Of a DNA stretch of 64,000 nt, positions 32,619 to 41,921 are shown one piece after another (position 1 is the stretch's first letter; every line of letters starts with the position of its first letter). The notes beneath the pieces were generated by a model. That model ran no database searches. It had not been told where the DNA came from and saw only the letters and a program-made list of their open reading frames with translations. Origin of the DNA: DASWIG01 sp965371445 (GTDB taxonomy: Bacteria > Acidobacteriota > Thermoanaerobaculia > Multivoradales > J023). A program made the translations under genes and the position numbers. Location of the stretch: NCBI GenBank assembly GCA_965371445.1, contig CBDUYN010000015.1:35109-99108 (forward strand), read 5' to 3'.

Positions 32619-34751
32619 TCACTTCAGCAAAGGGGTCAGCCTGACGTCGGCCGCGGCCTGCCGGGCGAGCTCGGGACGCACCTGAAGGGCTTCGTCGAGG
32701 GCCTTTCTGGCGGCCTCGAGGTGGCCTGCCTCGGCTTCGAGGACCGCAAGGGCGTAGCGGGCGGCCGGAAACTCGCCCTCCGCCCTTCGGCTACGCCCGA
32801 GCCATGGACGGGCCTCCTCCCTGCGGCCGAGCTCCAGGAGGATGAGCCCGAGAGCGCCGGAATGGGGGAAACGGCGGCCGATGAGCCGTTCGACCTCCAG
32901 CAGGTGATCCGCCGCGTCGGCGCGTCGGCCGGCGGCGTACTCGGCAAACGCCAACCGGGTGAGGCGGTCCGGATCGCCCGGCGCGAGCTCGACGGCGCGC
33001 CGAAACGCGTCGACCGCGTCGTCGGCACGGCCGGCCTTGCCCAGGGTGGCGCCGAGGTTCGACCAACCCTGCGGCTCGCCGGGCACCAGCCGGACGAGCT
33101 CCATCCATTCGCGGATCGCCGCCTCGTAGTCTCCGGTGCGGGTCAGGGCTTCGCCGAGGAGCGAGCGCAGCTCGCCGCGTTCGGGGTCGAGCACGACCGC
33201 TTCGCGCAGGCGGGCGATGCCGCGCCGCAGGTCGACGCCGCGGACCAGGGCCTCCCCGGAGCGCGAGAGGGCGAAGCGGTTCCCCGGCTCGACGGCGAGG
33301 ACCTCGTCGAACTTCGCCGCCGCCGCCGCATGCTCGCCGCGACGCAGGAGATCGTCGGCCTCGGTCAGCACCTCGCGCAGGGCCACCCGGTCCTTGGGAT
33401 CGGGGAGCCCGGGGCCCGGCTGGGTGCCCGCCGCCGGCCCGGCGTCGACGTAGCCCAGGGCGGCGAGCGCCGCCAGGGTCTCCGGATCGGTGACCCGGGC
33501 CGAGGGCGCCGCCGCCGGACGCGCCTCGATCTCCGCAAGGAGCGCCGCGAGCCGATGAGCCCTGGCGCGCTCCTCTCGGACCAGGTTCGTCGTCTCCAAC
33601 GGGTCGCTTCGCAGGTCATAGAGCTCGGGCCGGGGAGCGGCGATGAGCTTCCAGCCCTCATGACGGACGCTCCTAAGCGGCGCCCAACCGTAGGAGGTCC
33701 ACGGCTGCCAGGTCTCGGCGTAGGCCGGCGGCAGCTCCTGCGTCCCACCGCGCAGCGTTGCGGAAAGGCTCACGCCGTCCGTGTCGCCGAGCGGCGGCAG
33801 GCCGAGCAGCGCGAGGACCGTGGGCGCGACGTCGACGAGGCGCGCCGGGGCGTCGCTCAGGCCCGGAGCGACGCGTCCCGGGCTGTGAAGCACCAGCGGT
33901 ACGAGCGTCGTCGAATCGTAGATGAAAAAGCCGTGGGTCCCCTCGCCGTGCTCGCCGAGGCTCTCGCCGTGGTCAGCGGTGAAGACCGTCAGCCGATCGC
34001 GGCCCGGCCGATCGCGGCCCGGCCGATCGCGGCTCGGCAGCCCCGCGAGGAGCTCGCCCAGGGCGCGGTCAACCACCGCCACCTCGCCGTCGTAGCCTCC
34101 GCGCCAGCCGGCGCGCCGGAGCTCTGGCGGCGGCTCGTAGGGGTAGTGCGGCTCGTAGTAGTGCACCCACAGGAACCAATTGGCCGAGGCGTTTTGCGCC
34201 ATCCAGGCGAGCGCCGCGGCCGTCGTCGACGCCGCCGCGCGCTCGAGCCACGCCCCGGAGCCCGCGCCGACCCGGTCGTCGTAGTGGTCAAAGCCCCGGG
34301 CGAGGCCGAAGGCCTTGCCGAGCGGCGCCCCGGAGACAAAAGCCGCGCTGCGATAGCCCGCCTCTCGCAGGCGTTCCGCCAGGAGGGCCGGTGCGGGCGA
34401 GAGGACCTGTCCGTTGTCGCGCACGCCGTGGCGGCGCGGGTCGAGCCCGGTCATGAGCGACGCGTGCGCCGGCAGCGTCAGAGGCACCGGCGAGATCGCC
34501 GCCGGGAAGCGGAAGCCCTCGCGGGCAAGGCGGTCGAGGACCGGGGTGGCGTTGCGCCCCGAGACCCAGCCCAGGGCGTCGGGGCGCAACGTGTCGACCG
34601 TCACCAGGAGGACGTCGGGCCGGCCGGCTGCAGCTTCCGGCGTCGCGCCGGTCCCGTTCGCCGGCACCGTCGTGGCCAGGAGCAGCCCGAGCGCGAAGCG
34701 GCGCCAGGTCCCGGCGCGGCGATTCGACGAATGACTATGCGACACTTGCAT
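32619..34751 (-). CDS. Sulfatase-like (alkaline phosphatase superfamily) protein with TPR tail
   Basis: 710 residues. A signal or anchor (FALGLLLATTVPA) is followed by a sulfatase fold: LLVTVDTLRPDALG (metal Asp), then SPVPLTLPAHASLMTGLDP, HYYEPHYPYEPP, FTADHGESLGEHGEGTHG. The position of the formylglycine Cys/Ser is Thr92, so it may act as a phosphodiesterase or phosphotransferase using Thr and not as a true sulfatase. From about residue 460 TPR helices begin (AEADDLLRRGEHAAAAAKFD, GWSNLGATLGKAGRADDAVD). A 15-base repeat adds RDRPG units before the metal site. Periplasmic, membrane-linked. Confidence 0.8.
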   Translation of the reverse strand: MQVSHSHSSNRRAGTWRRFALGLLLATTVPANGTGATPEAAAGRPDVLLVTVDTLRPDALGWVSGRNATPVLDRLAREGFRFPAAISPVPLTLPAHASLMTGLDPRRHGVRDNGQVLSPAPALLAERLREAGYRSAAFVSGAPLGKAFGLARGFDHYDDRVGAGSGAWLERAAASTTAAALAWMAQNASANWFLWVHYYEPHYPYEPPPELRRAGWRGGYDGEVAVVDRALGELLAGLPSRDRPGRDRPGRDRLTVFTADHGESLGEHGEGTHGFFIYDSTTLVPLVLHSPGRVAPGLSDAPARLVDVAPTVLALLGLPPLGDTDGVSLSATLRGGTQELPPAYAETWQPWTSYGWAPLRSVRHEGWKLIAAPRPELYDLRSDPLETTNLVREERARAHRLAALLAEIEARPAAAPSARVTDPETLAALAALGYVDAGPAAGTQPGPGLPDPKDRVALREVLTEADDLLRRGEHAAAAAKFDEVLAVEPGNRFALSRSGEALVRGVDLRRGIARLREAVVLDPERGELRSLLGEALTRTGDYEAAIREWMELVRLVPGEPQGWSNLGATLGKAGRADDAVDAFRRAVELAPGDPDRLTRLAFAEYAAGRRADAADHLLEVERLIGRRFPHSGALGLILLELGRREEARPWLGRSRRAEGEFPAARYALAVLEAEAGHLEAARKALDEALQVRPELARQAAADVRLTPLLK
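33992..34036. repeat. 15-bp tandem repeat, three copies, in the sulfatase-like gene
   Basis: GCCGATCGCGGCCCG three times with one change in the last copy. It encodes RDRPG repeats in a loop just before the DHGE motif, so copy number changes would keep the frame. Confidence 0.85.
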
Positions 34752-34838
34752 CTTGACCCGAGACCCTATACCACCGGCGCGTTTCTCAAGCGCTGCTTTC
34801 TCCCCACTTCCCCCCGTCCGGCACGTTCGTCGAGCTCC

Positions 34839-37439
34839 TCAGCGCAGCAAGCTGCGTCGACCGCGTTCGACACGGAGGACGGCCTCACGGACGCGACGCT
34901 CGAGCTCCCGTCCCACCGAGGCGTAGCTCAGCTTCTCCTCGACGTCACGGCGCGCCCGCTCAAGTAGCGGGCGGTCCTCCTCGCGCCGCTCGTACACACG
35001 CCTCATCAGCTCGGCCGCATGGCCGACGTCGGGCTCGGCCCAGCGCGTACCGGCGGGGTAGGGACCGGCGTCTTCGGCGAGCTCGACGAGCTCGTAGCGT
35101 ACCGGGAAGCCGTTGTTCAGGTCGAAAAAGTCGGCGTTGCCGGAGTAGGGCGTGGCGACGACAGGCTTGCCGAGCAGCATGGCCTCGGCGAGGGTCAGCC
35201 CGAAACCTTCTGAACGGTGGAGCGAGACATAGGCGTCGGAGATCGCCGTCAGGGCCGTGATCTCCGAACGATCGAGGTAGCCGTCGAGCACCCGGACGTT
35301 TTTTGCCGCGCCGATTTCCTGGCGGATTCGCTCGGCGGATCCCTGAGCGAAGTCCGACTGGGCGGTCTTGAACACGAGAAGGGCGCTGTCGTCGTCCCCA
35401 AAAGCCTCCTTGAAGGCACGGATCAGGGCCAGCGGGTTCTTGCGCTCGACGTAGCTCAGGAAGTTGAACATGAAGAGGAAGACGAAGGGATCTTCTGGAA
35501 GGTCGAAGTGCTGGCGGTCAAACCGCGCCTCGACCTTGGCCTCGACCGGCAAGGGGACGCGCCGCACCGGCACGGGCGCGGCACCAGAGATCGAGTCGAC
35601 ACAGAACGACGACGGCGTCCAGACTTCGTGCAGGAGGTCGAAAGCGCCGCGCCAGCGTTCGGGAAAGCTTTCGAGCTCCCAGAGCCAGAATCCGGCGTTG
35701 AAGCGTCCGCTGAAGACCTCGGGGCCGAGGTGCTCGAAGACCGGCAGCACCTGGTCGGCGTTGACCATGAAGAGGTTCAGGTCGTAGGGGAAGTCGCTCC
35801 CGGAGGCTTCGAAGGAGTCGTCGTCGTTGCGTGCGAGAACGTTCAAGTCGAGGCTGTGGAGCGAGACGGGAACGTCGGTCGTCTCGAAGGCGCGGGCGAG
35901 GGAGCGTGCGACCTCACCCATACCGGTTTCCGCCTGGAAATATCCCACCAGGTTGACGCCGAAGCTCTCGACCGTTGGCGGAAGCGGCAGGACATAGCCC
36001 CCCGCCGGACGTGCCGTCGCCGAGGCGCCTCGCGGTCCGCGAAGCTTTTTCCGCAGCTCCTGGTAGCGCTCGCGTCCGAGGACGCGTTGGCTGGTCTGCC
36101 GCGCTTTCTGGCCGGCCTCGGAATGGTAGACGCGTTTCAGGCGGTTCCTGACCCGGCGCTTGAACCCGGCGACGGTAAAAAGCGTCGCCCGTGTGTCGCG
36201 CTCCAGACCGATCAGAAAGGCTTCGTCGAGCTTGAGCTCGTGGCGTCCGAAGTCGAGCAGCCAGGCACAGAAGTCCAGGTAGTCGCGGCCGTCGACGTCG
36301 GGGAAGATCTGGACGAGGTCGCCACGCTGCTCGTAGAGATGGCCCAGGAGGCAGGTCAACGAGGTCTCCTTGCTCGGCCGCCGGCAGCTGTTCAAATACT
36401 GGAAGAAGCTGTTTTTTCCCGCGGTTTCGAAGGGGTTTCCGAAGCGTTTCTTCTTGCCGAGGCGGAGGTAGATGGTCCGTGCGGCGTCGGGGATTGCGAC
36501 GCCGTTGTCGAAAAAGCCGAAGGCGTAGGGCCAGGGCTTGGCTGCCCGGTATCCCGCCTCGAGGACGAGGTCCCGGTAGCATCGGTAGAGCTGGGCCGCG
36601 TCACCGATGTCGGCCAGGGTGTAGCGGTCCTGGTGCTTGGAGACCGGCCGGAGGTTGTCGAGGTCGATACCGCTGAAGTGAAAGAAGACGAGAGGCCTCT
36701 CGTTCGAGCGGACCTCTTCGCCCGCGACGGTGAGCTTCCCCATCAATGCCCCCGAGGGGACGGTGATCCGCCGGTCGTGGAGGTTCCAGTAGGCGACGTT
36801 GTAGCCGGGATCGGTCAGGATGTGGACGTCCTTGAAGATGCCCGGTACGAGGTCCATCCATTTCTGGTCGACGAAAAGCCCTTCCTCGATCGACACGAGG
36901 CAGCGGTCGTAGAGCCGGTCCTGCCACCAGGGGAGGAGGCGTTCGGTGACCTCCGTACGGCGCAGCGCCAGGAAACCCAGGTTGTAGGCTCCCGCCTGGA
37001 GGACGGCCAGCTCGTCGGGATGGGCGCCGTCGTCGATCCCTTCGGTCAGGTGGGGTGTCAGCACGATCGAATGGCGTTCGAGAAGCTGCGCAAGCTCCGC
37101 GAGCGAGCCTGTGATCAGGATGTCGGGGTCGAAGTAGACCAGGTCTTCGAGCCCGTAGCGCTCGAAGAGGTGCTGCAGAAAATAGGGTTTGACCGCGGTG
37201 TTCGCTTCCAAGAGCGTGTACTTGAAGAGGAAGCCGTCCCGGTCGGGGATGTTTTGCAGCTCCTCGGCCTCGATCAGGGTGAAGGGTTCTTTCTCGGGAT
37301 CGATGCGTCCCTCGTTGCGGTCCACGAGGAGCACGAAGAAGCGTCCGCCGGGGTGGTGCCGATGAAACGAATCGGCGAGGACGCGGGCGAAAGGGATGTA
37401 GTTTTTCGAGACGATGGTGCAGGCCGCGAGCGCGCTCAT
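34839..37439 (-). CDS. Two-domain glycosyltransferase (GT8-like plus GT4)
   Basis: 866 residues. The first ~290 begin MSALAACTIVSKNYIPFARV and hold LVYFDPDILITGSLAEL, a DxD site of the GT-A type, and LGFLALRR. A helical link of about 230 residues follows. The second catalytic part starts near residue 520 (VNLVGYFQAETGMGEVARSL) and shows AGFWLWELESFPERW, FLFMFNFLSYVERKNPLALI, VRVLDGYLDRSEI and LHRSEGFGLTLAEAMLLGKP, typical of GT4. Such fusions can add two sugars in sequence to one glycan. The start overlaps the upstream GT4 stop by 4 bases, so the two are made together, probably for exopolysaccharide or O-antigen. Confidence 0.85.
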   Translation of the reverse strand: MSALAACTIVSKNYIPFARVLADSFHRHHPGGRFFVLLVDRNEGRIDPEKEPFTLIEAEELQNIPDRDGFLFKYTLLEANTAVKPYFLQHLFERYGLEDLVYFDPDILITGSLAELAQLLERHSIVLTPHLTEGIDDGAHPDELAVLQAGAYNLGFLALRRTEVTERLLPWWQDRLYDRCLVSIEEGLFVDQKWMDLVPGIFKDVHILTDPGYNVAYWNLHDRRITVPSGALMGKLTVAGEEVRSNERPLVFFHFSGIDLDNLRPVSKHQDRYTLADIGDAAQLYRCYRDLVLEAGYRAAKPWPYAFGFFDNGVAIPDAARTIYLRLGKKKRFGNPFETAGKNSFFQYLNSCRRPSKETSLTCLLGHLYEQRGDLVQIFPDVDGRDYLDFCAWLLDFGRHELKLDEAFLIGLERDTRATLFTVAGFKRRVRNRLKRVYHSEAGQKARQTSQRVLGRERYQELRKKLRGPRGASATARPAGGYVLPLPPTVESFGVNLVGYFQAETGMGEVARSLARAFETTDVPVSLHSLDLNVLARNDDDSFEASGSDFPYDLNLFMVNADQVLPVFEHLGPEVFSGRFNAGFWLWELESFPERWRGAFDLLHEVWTPSSFCVDSISGAAPVPVRRVPLPVEAKVEARFDRQHFDLPEDPFVFLFMFNFLSYVERKNPLALIRAFKEAFGDDDSALLVFKTAQSDFAQGSAERIRQEIGAAKNVRVLDGYLDRSEITALTAISDAYVSLHRSEGFGLTLAEAMLLGKPVVATPYSGNADFFDLNNGFPVRYELVELAEDAGPYPAGTRWAEPDVGHAAELMRRVYERREEDRPLLERARRDVEEKLSYASVGRELERRVREAVLRVERGRRSLLR

Positions 37440-38542
37440 GAACCGTCTCCGTCGTTTTTTCCCCCCGCGGCGGCGAGCTTGCGGTAAAGCTCCAGGGTCT
37501 CGCGGGCGGTTCGCTCCCAGGAAAAGGTGGCGGCGCGCTCGAAGCCCCGCTGGCGCAGGTCGGAGCGCCTCTCCGGGTCTTCCAGGAGGTGGCGTAGGGC
37601 GTCTCGGATGGCGTCCGTGTCCACGGGGTCGACGAGGTGTGCGGCGTCGCCCGCCACCTCGGGGAGCGAGGAGACGTTCGACGTCAGGACCGGCGCGCCG
37701 CAGGCCATGGCCTCGACCACCGGCAAGCCGAAGCCCTCGGCGAGTGAGGGGTAGGCAAACACGGTGGCGGCGCTGTAGAGGGCGACGAGCTCGTCGAGGG
37801 CGACGTGGCCGAGGCGCATCGCCGAATCCAGCCCCGCGAGGTCCTCTTCGTCGAGCAGCCAACCCTTGCCGCCGGCCATGACCAGCGGATGGCGTTCCCG
37901 AAGCTCGGCGGGGAGGCCCATGTAGGCGGCGAGCAGCCGGCGGAGGTTCTTGCGCGGCTCAAGCGTCGCCACCGCGAGCACGTAGGGTCCCTCAATGGCG
38001 AAGCTCTCCCGGACCTTCTGGCGGGCCTCGTCTTCGGGCAAGGGCCGGAAGGCCGGAGCCGCGGCGAGATGGGTGACGTGGATTCGCGAGCGTTCCGTGC
38101 CGATCTGACGCTCGAGCTCGGCGGCCGTCGCCTCGGAGATGGCCAGGAAGTGAGCGCCGGCGAGGTGAGCTTCGAGCGTCCCCGTCAAGCACGCGATCTT
38201 GTTCATCCGCGTGTGGCACTCCGGGTGGGTGATAAACGTCAGGTCGTAGCAGGTGAAGACCGACGCGCCGCGGTAGCCCGGCGGAAAGGCGAAGGCCGTG
38301 GCGTGGAAGACGTCGAGCCGGTCCTCGCGGGGACGGCCCTTCCTCCGCGCGCGGCACCGTTCGGGGCGGTCGGGGAACTGGACGGCGAGCGCGGCATCGT
38401 CAAAGGGCCGGGTCAGGGAGTAGAGGAGAAGCTCGTCGTCCTCGCCGAGCTGCGCCATCAACGCGCGCAGAAGCTCCGCGCTGTAGTTGCCGACCCCGTC
38501 GTGGGGATGGAGAGCCTTGGTGACGTCGAGTCCGATGCGCAC
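37436..38542 (-). CDS. Family 4 glycosyltransferase
   Basis: 368 residues from a GTG. It opens MRIGLDVTKALHPHDGVGNYS, the glycine loop of GT-B enzymes, then LDVFHATAFAFPPGYRG, CYDLTF and LAISEATAAELERQIG. The donor half has VLAVATLEPRKNLRRLL, ASAATVFAYPSLAEGFGLP-like and VVEAMACGAPVLTSNVSSLPEV. It likely uses an NDP-hexose or mannose donor. It is coupled with the following two-domain enzyme by a 4-base overlap. Between it and the next upstream gene lie 25 bases. Confidence 0.88.
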   Translation of the reverse strand: MRIGLDVTKALHPHDGVGNYSAELLRALMAQLGEDDELLLYSLTRPFDDAALAVQFPDRPERCRARRKGRPREDRLDVFHATAFAFPPGYRGASVFTCYDLTFITHPECHTRMNKIACLTGTLEAHLAGAHFLAISEATAAELERQIGTERSRIHVTHLAAAPAFRPLPEDEARQKVRESFAIEGPYVLAVATLEPRKNLRRLLAAYMGLPAELRERHPLVMAGGKGWLLDEEDLAGLDSAMRLGHVALDELVALYSAATVFAYPSLAEGFGLPVVEAMACGAPVLTSNVSSLPEVAGDAAHLVDPVDTDAIRDALRHLLEDPERRSDLRQRGFERAATFSWERTARETLELYRKLAAAGGKNDGDGS

Positions 38543-38567
38543 GGGAGTACTTCCGGAGGTCAGGGCC

Positions 38568-38903
38568 TCAGCCGGCGAGAGCTTTCTCGTCCTGGGCGGC
38601 GAGGCTCTCGGAGCGCAGCTCGAGGATCGAGCCGCGTAGGCGTCCGGCGGCTTCGTGGCTCAGGCGGCCGGTCGACTCGCCGTAAGAGACCAGGTGGAAG
38701 ATGTGGTCGATGCGTTGGCGCTCCTCCAGGAGGTAGAGCTGCTCCTGGATGTAGTCGCAGCGTCGATCGAGGCCCAGGGCCTTGTCGTGGACATCGACGG
38801 CGAGCTCATGCCGGGCGTGGCTCGCCCGGCGGTCGCGCAACACGACGAAGCCCGCCAGGCCGGCGAGCGCGAGAGCGAGCAGAAGGGTCGGGATCCACCA
38901 CAT
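38568..38903 (-). CDS. Small membrane-anchored helical protein
   Basis: 111 residues, no family recognised. One N-terminal membrane segment (WWIPTLLLALALAGLAGFVVL) is followed by a charged helical body with heptad-like spacing (LDRRCDYIQEQLYLLEERQR and RGSILELRSESLAAQDEKAL). It resembles small inner-membrane coiled-coil proteins. It probably shares a transcript with the two glycosyltransferase genes after it, so may help place them at the membrane; that is inference from order only. It diverges from the VWFA-like gene; the 155 bases between them hold both promoters. Confidence 0.6.
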   Translation of the reverse strand: MWWIPTLLLALALAGLAGFVVLRDRRASHARHELAVDVHDKALGLDRRCDYIQEQLYLLEERQRIDHIFHLVSYGESTGRLSHEAAGRLRGSILELRSESLAAQDEKALAG

Positions 38904-39058
38904 GAGCTTCGAAGTCCTTCGGAGGACTGGGGGTGAATCTAGCACAGCCGTGTCCGGGATCGTGCACACCGTGTCCGGCAGGTGAGCCACCTTGAGCCGC
39001 TCTGGCGAGCTTGAATCGAGGTGCTGCCATGGTACGAGACTTGCTAGAGTGGAAGGCT

Positions 39059-40930
39059 ATGAGCAGACTCAGAAGTCCCCACCTGATCGCCTCCGTCACC
39101 GTCGTCCTGGCGCTCGCCTCGAGCGTGTCGGGGGCGCAGACGGCGGCGCGCGAAGATGATCCCTTCCAGGAAGAGCAGCGCATCACGGCGGTCGACCTGA
39201 CGGTGGAATTCCTGCCCACGAAGCGGGGCTTCAAGCTCCCGCCCTACCTCGCCCCCAAGGACTTCGACGTGACGTACGACGGCGAGCCGCGGCCGGTGAT
39301 CGACGTCGACGTCGTGGCGGCGGCCCAGCACCCGGCGAGCGGCGAGCCGTGGACCATCGTCCTCTATTTCGACCTCACCTTCGCCAACCTCCCCGGCGTC
39401 GCCTGGGCGGCGACGGAGCTGGCTTTCGCCGCGGAGCGGTTGACCGCCCTGGGCGCGGTCTCGGTCGTCTTTGCCGATCCGAATCCGCGCGAGGTGCTCG
39501 CCGCGACCCGCGATGCGGAGCAGCTGGGCGGTGTGCTGGCGGAGCTGGCCCTCTTTCCGGAGGCGGGGGAGCACGAGCTCCTGACGCTGCGCGACGAGGT
39601 CCTCGACGAGATCGCGAAGGACGAGCCTCTTCTACCCCCGGCCGAGCTCTTCCCCTTGGCCCTGGCCGAGGAAGAGCGCCTCGTCCGCCGTCATCAGGAC
39701 GCTCTCTTGACCACGCTGGCCGACGTCGAGGCCGGCGCCCGGCGGGCGCTCGTCCTGGTGGGCGGCGGTTACGACCTGCGGCCGGAGGAGTTCTACGCGG
39801 TCCACGACCCGGTGGCGGAGATCAAGGGGTCCCGCGACCTGCGCCGGGACGTCGAGGAGCTGGGCCGTACGCTCGGCGCCTACGGCTGGACGACCCTGGC
39901 CCTCCTGCCGCCGCCGCCCACTCCGGTACCGCGGGGTGTACGGATCGGCAAGTGGCTTCTCTCGAAGCCCAACGTGGAGAAAGACGAGATCGCGCGCGAT
40001 CCGTTCGATCCTGGCAAGAAAGAAGTGGTGGCTCTCTTCAATTTCTTCAACTTGAAGCGTGAGGACAAGCGCGAGCCCGAGGAGGCCGAAGCCTTTCTCG
40101 AGCTGGGCGAGCAGCTCGTGGAGCAGGAGGAGCTGGAGGAGGCCGAGCAGGCCTTCCGCATGGCGATCTACCACTACGCGGAGGATCCCAAGACCGGAGA
40201 TCGTCAGGCGGAGGCGCTGATTCGTCTCGGCGAGGTCCTAAGGCAGCTTGGCCGTCGGCGGGAGGCGCGGGGTGCGTTTCAGAAGGCCGCGGCGCTCGAC
40301 CCCGCGCGCACCGCGACCGAGGTCGGACCCATCGCCGAGCTCGTTTCGCCCAAAAGTCCGCTGGAGATGCTCGCCGCCTCGACGACTGGCGCGGTCGTGA
40401 CTTCCGGCCAGGAGCTCTCGGCGGCCCTGACCGGGCTTGGCCGGCGGGTGCGCTTGAGCTACCAGGTCCCGGGACGCGTCGACGGGACGCTCCATCGCGT
40501 TGCGGTGAGCTGCCGGCGCGGCAAGGCGCGGCTCCTGGCTCCCGCCTGGGCGCGCTCGGCGACTCCGGCCTCGGTGGCCGCGGCGCGGGTGCGCCGCATG
40601 CTCGGCGACGAGTGGATCGAGGGCGACCTGGAGCTCGACGCGGCTCTGCGTCCCTCGCCCGATGGTGGCTGGCGGATCGAGGCCGAGCTGCCCGCGTTGG
40701 CCGAGCTCAGGCCCGAGGCTCTCCGGCTGACCTACGGCGTCGGCTCGCCCGAGGGGACGACGGTCCTGGAGCACCTGTGGATCACGCCGCGGGCGGACGA
40801 GGTCGACGGCCGGTGGAGCTTTTCGGTGCCGGTCGTGGCGCCGGCGGGGGAGCAGGGGCTGGCGATTCTCGTCGAGCACATGGAGAGCGGTCAGTGGGGA
40901 GCGGTGGTGCGGGAGTTGCCCGAGCGGTAG
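39059..40930 (+). CDS. Secreted VWFA-like protein with TPR segment
   Basis: 623 residues. A signal peptide (LIASVTVVLALASSVSGA) is followed by a domain that matches the 'VWFA-related' pattern of Acidobacteriota: AVDLTVEFLPTKRGFKLP, FDVTYDGEPRPVIDVD, WTIVLYFDLTFANLPG and RRALVLVGGGYDLRP. The metal-binding DxSxS motif is altered to DLTFAN, so metal binding is doubtful. Residues ~345-430 are TPR helices (EEAEAFLELGEQLVEQEELE). The last ~180 residues are beta-rich and unknown. The ATG lies eight bases after TAGAGT (39045-39050), which may be a -10 box of a leaderless message; no good -35 is seen. Confidence 0.7.
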   Translation: MSRLRSPHLIASVTVVLALASSVSGAQTAAREDDPFQEEQRITAVDLTVEFLPTKRGFKLPPYLAPKDFDVTYDGEPRPVIDVDVVAAAQHPASGEPWTIVLYFDLTFANLPGVAWAATELAFAAERLTALGAVSVVFADPNPREVLAATRDAEQLGGVLAELALFPEAGEHELLTLRDEVLDEIAKDEPLLPPAELFPLALAEEERLVRRHQDALLTTLADVEAGARRALVLVGGGYDLRPEEFYAVHDPVAEIKGSRDLRRDVEELGRTLGAYGWTTLALLPPPPTPVPRGVRIGKWLLSKPNVEKDEIARDPFDPGKKEVVALFNFFNLKREDKREPEEAEAFLELGEQLVEQEELEEAEQAFRMAIYHYAEDPKTGDRQAEALIRLGEVLRQLGRRREARGAFQKAAALDPARTATEVGPIAELVSPKSPLEMLAASTTGAVVTSGQELSAALTGLGRRVRLSYQVPGRVDGTLHRVAVSCRRGKARLLAPAWARSATPASVAAARVRRMLGDEWIEGDLELDAALRPSPDGGWRIEAELPALAELRPEALRLTYGVGSPEGTTVLEHLWITPRADEVDGRWSFSVPVVAPAGEQGLAILVEHMESGQWGAVVRELPER

Positions 40931-40942
40931 AGGCTCGGCCTC

Positions 40943-41221
40943 TCAGGCTGCCGCAACTCTCTCCCGGAGCCAGCGCTGGATCAGATCCTCCGTCGAGACT
41001 CCCTCTTGGTGTGCCCGCTCGCGCAGGCGACGGGCCAGCTCTCTGTCGATCGCGCAGTAGACCTGGGTCGAGGAGAGGTGCACTTCCACGTCGACGTCCT
41101 CCATCTCGTCCTCGTAGTCCGCGCTGCTGTGGGTGTCCCAGAACTCCCCGGCTTCGTCGAGAGTGTCGAACGACTCCGGCAAGGGATCGCGGTGGACGTG
41201 GTCCGGTTTCTCATCTCGCAT
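40943..41221 (-). CDS. BrnA-type antitoxin, CopG/ribbon-helix-helix-like
   Basis: 92 residues. An acidic N-terminus (DTLDEAGEFWDTHSSADYED) is followed by VEVHLSSTQVYCAIDRELAR and LRERAHQEGVSTEDLIQRWL, a strand and two helices of a ribbon-helix-helix fold. It overlaps the stop of the upstream toxin gene by 11 bases. In BrnTA systems the antitoxin follows the toxin, as here, binds it and represses the operon through its DNA-binding fold. Confidence 0.8.
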   Translation of the reverse strand: MRDEKPDHVHRDPLPESFDTLDEAGEFWDTHSSADYEDEMEDVDVEVHLSSTQVYCAIDRELARRLRERAHQEGVSTEDLIQRWLRERVAAA

Positions 41222-41498
41222 GGCTTCTTCGCTCCATCTCGTCCATGTCTCGCGCGCTGATCACAAGGGCCTTGTGGCTCCTCTTGAGGATGAAGAACAC
41301 CGCCAAGTACCTGCCGGCCGGCGTCCGGCCCAGTGCGCGGTAGACGTGCTCGTCGCGGTGGTGGCCTTTTCTCACCTTCTGCACCCTGAGCTCGGTGCGG
41401 TTGCCGAAGAGATCCTCGACTTCCTCGACCGTGACACCGTGTTTGACCTCCAGCTTCTCGACGAAGCGTTCCAGCCAGATGAAGCCGCTGATCTTCAT
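41211..41498 (-). CDS. BrnT-type toxin (RelE-like ribonuclease family)
   Basis: 95 residues: FIWLERFVEKLEVKHGVTVE, then VEDLFGNRTELRVQKVRKG, then VYRALGRTPAGRYLAVFFIL and ALVISARDMDEMERRSHAR. This is the BrnT pattern of a small ribonuclease that stops translation until bound by its antitoxin. ATG at 41498 is used; two GTG codons lie just upstream. TATACT on the minus strand at 41511-41516 is a likely -10 box. The end overlaps the antitoxin gene. Confidence 0.8.
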   Translation of the reverse strand: MKISGFIWLERFVEKLEVKHGVTVEEVEDLFGNRTELRVQKVRKGHHRDEHVYRALGRTPAGRYLAVFFILKRSHKALVISARDMDEMERRSHAR

Positions 41499-41517
41499 CC
41501 CCACCACCCGAGTATAC

Positions 41518-41780
41518 TACATGGGATCGTCGCGCTCCGGCACTTGGCGCCAGGCGTCGCTGAGCCGGTGCATCAAGGCGGCGAGCGACGGGGTGTCGTA
41601 GGCCGCCGCGATGAGCGGCTCGGCGTCGGCGACGCGCAGCGCCATCCCCCGGACGGCGCGGCGCGTCAGGATCGGGTCCGCACGCAGGTCGCGCTCTTCA
41701 CGGCCCGGCAAGGTCAGGAGCCCCGGACGTCGAGGAAGCTCAGGAGAGCGTCGCCGTGCGGTGCGGCGCTCGGAGCGAGC
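41518..41780 (-). pseudogene. Gene remnant of unknown type
   Basis: The stretch between the toxin pair and the large repeat protein has no intact gene. One frame ends LADAEP-like with VRGMALRVADAEPLIAAAY and LMHRLSDAWRQVPERDDPM, which looks like real helical protein. A different frame just upstream ends GDALLSFLDVRG, and joining them would need one frameshift near 41716. No start or family can be given. Confidence 0.3.
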
Positions 41781-41921
41781 GCCGCCGGACGAGCTGGCCG
41801 GAGCGTTCTTTGACGCCCGATCCACGTCTTCGCTCGACCTTGACCCAGCGCGCTTCGTGCGCTCGGGCAGCCTGCGCACCTCAAGCTAGATGCGGCCTGA
41901 GATGAAGAGCAAGGATGCCGA

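Noticed and set aside
32571..34967. 798-residue plus-strand open frame
   Set aside because: Mirror of the sulfatase-like gene, rich in Arg and Gly without any recognisable motif.
35217..37487. 756-residue plus-strand open frame
   Set aside because: Antisense to the fused glycosyltransferase; the opposite strand carries clear motifs and operon coupling.
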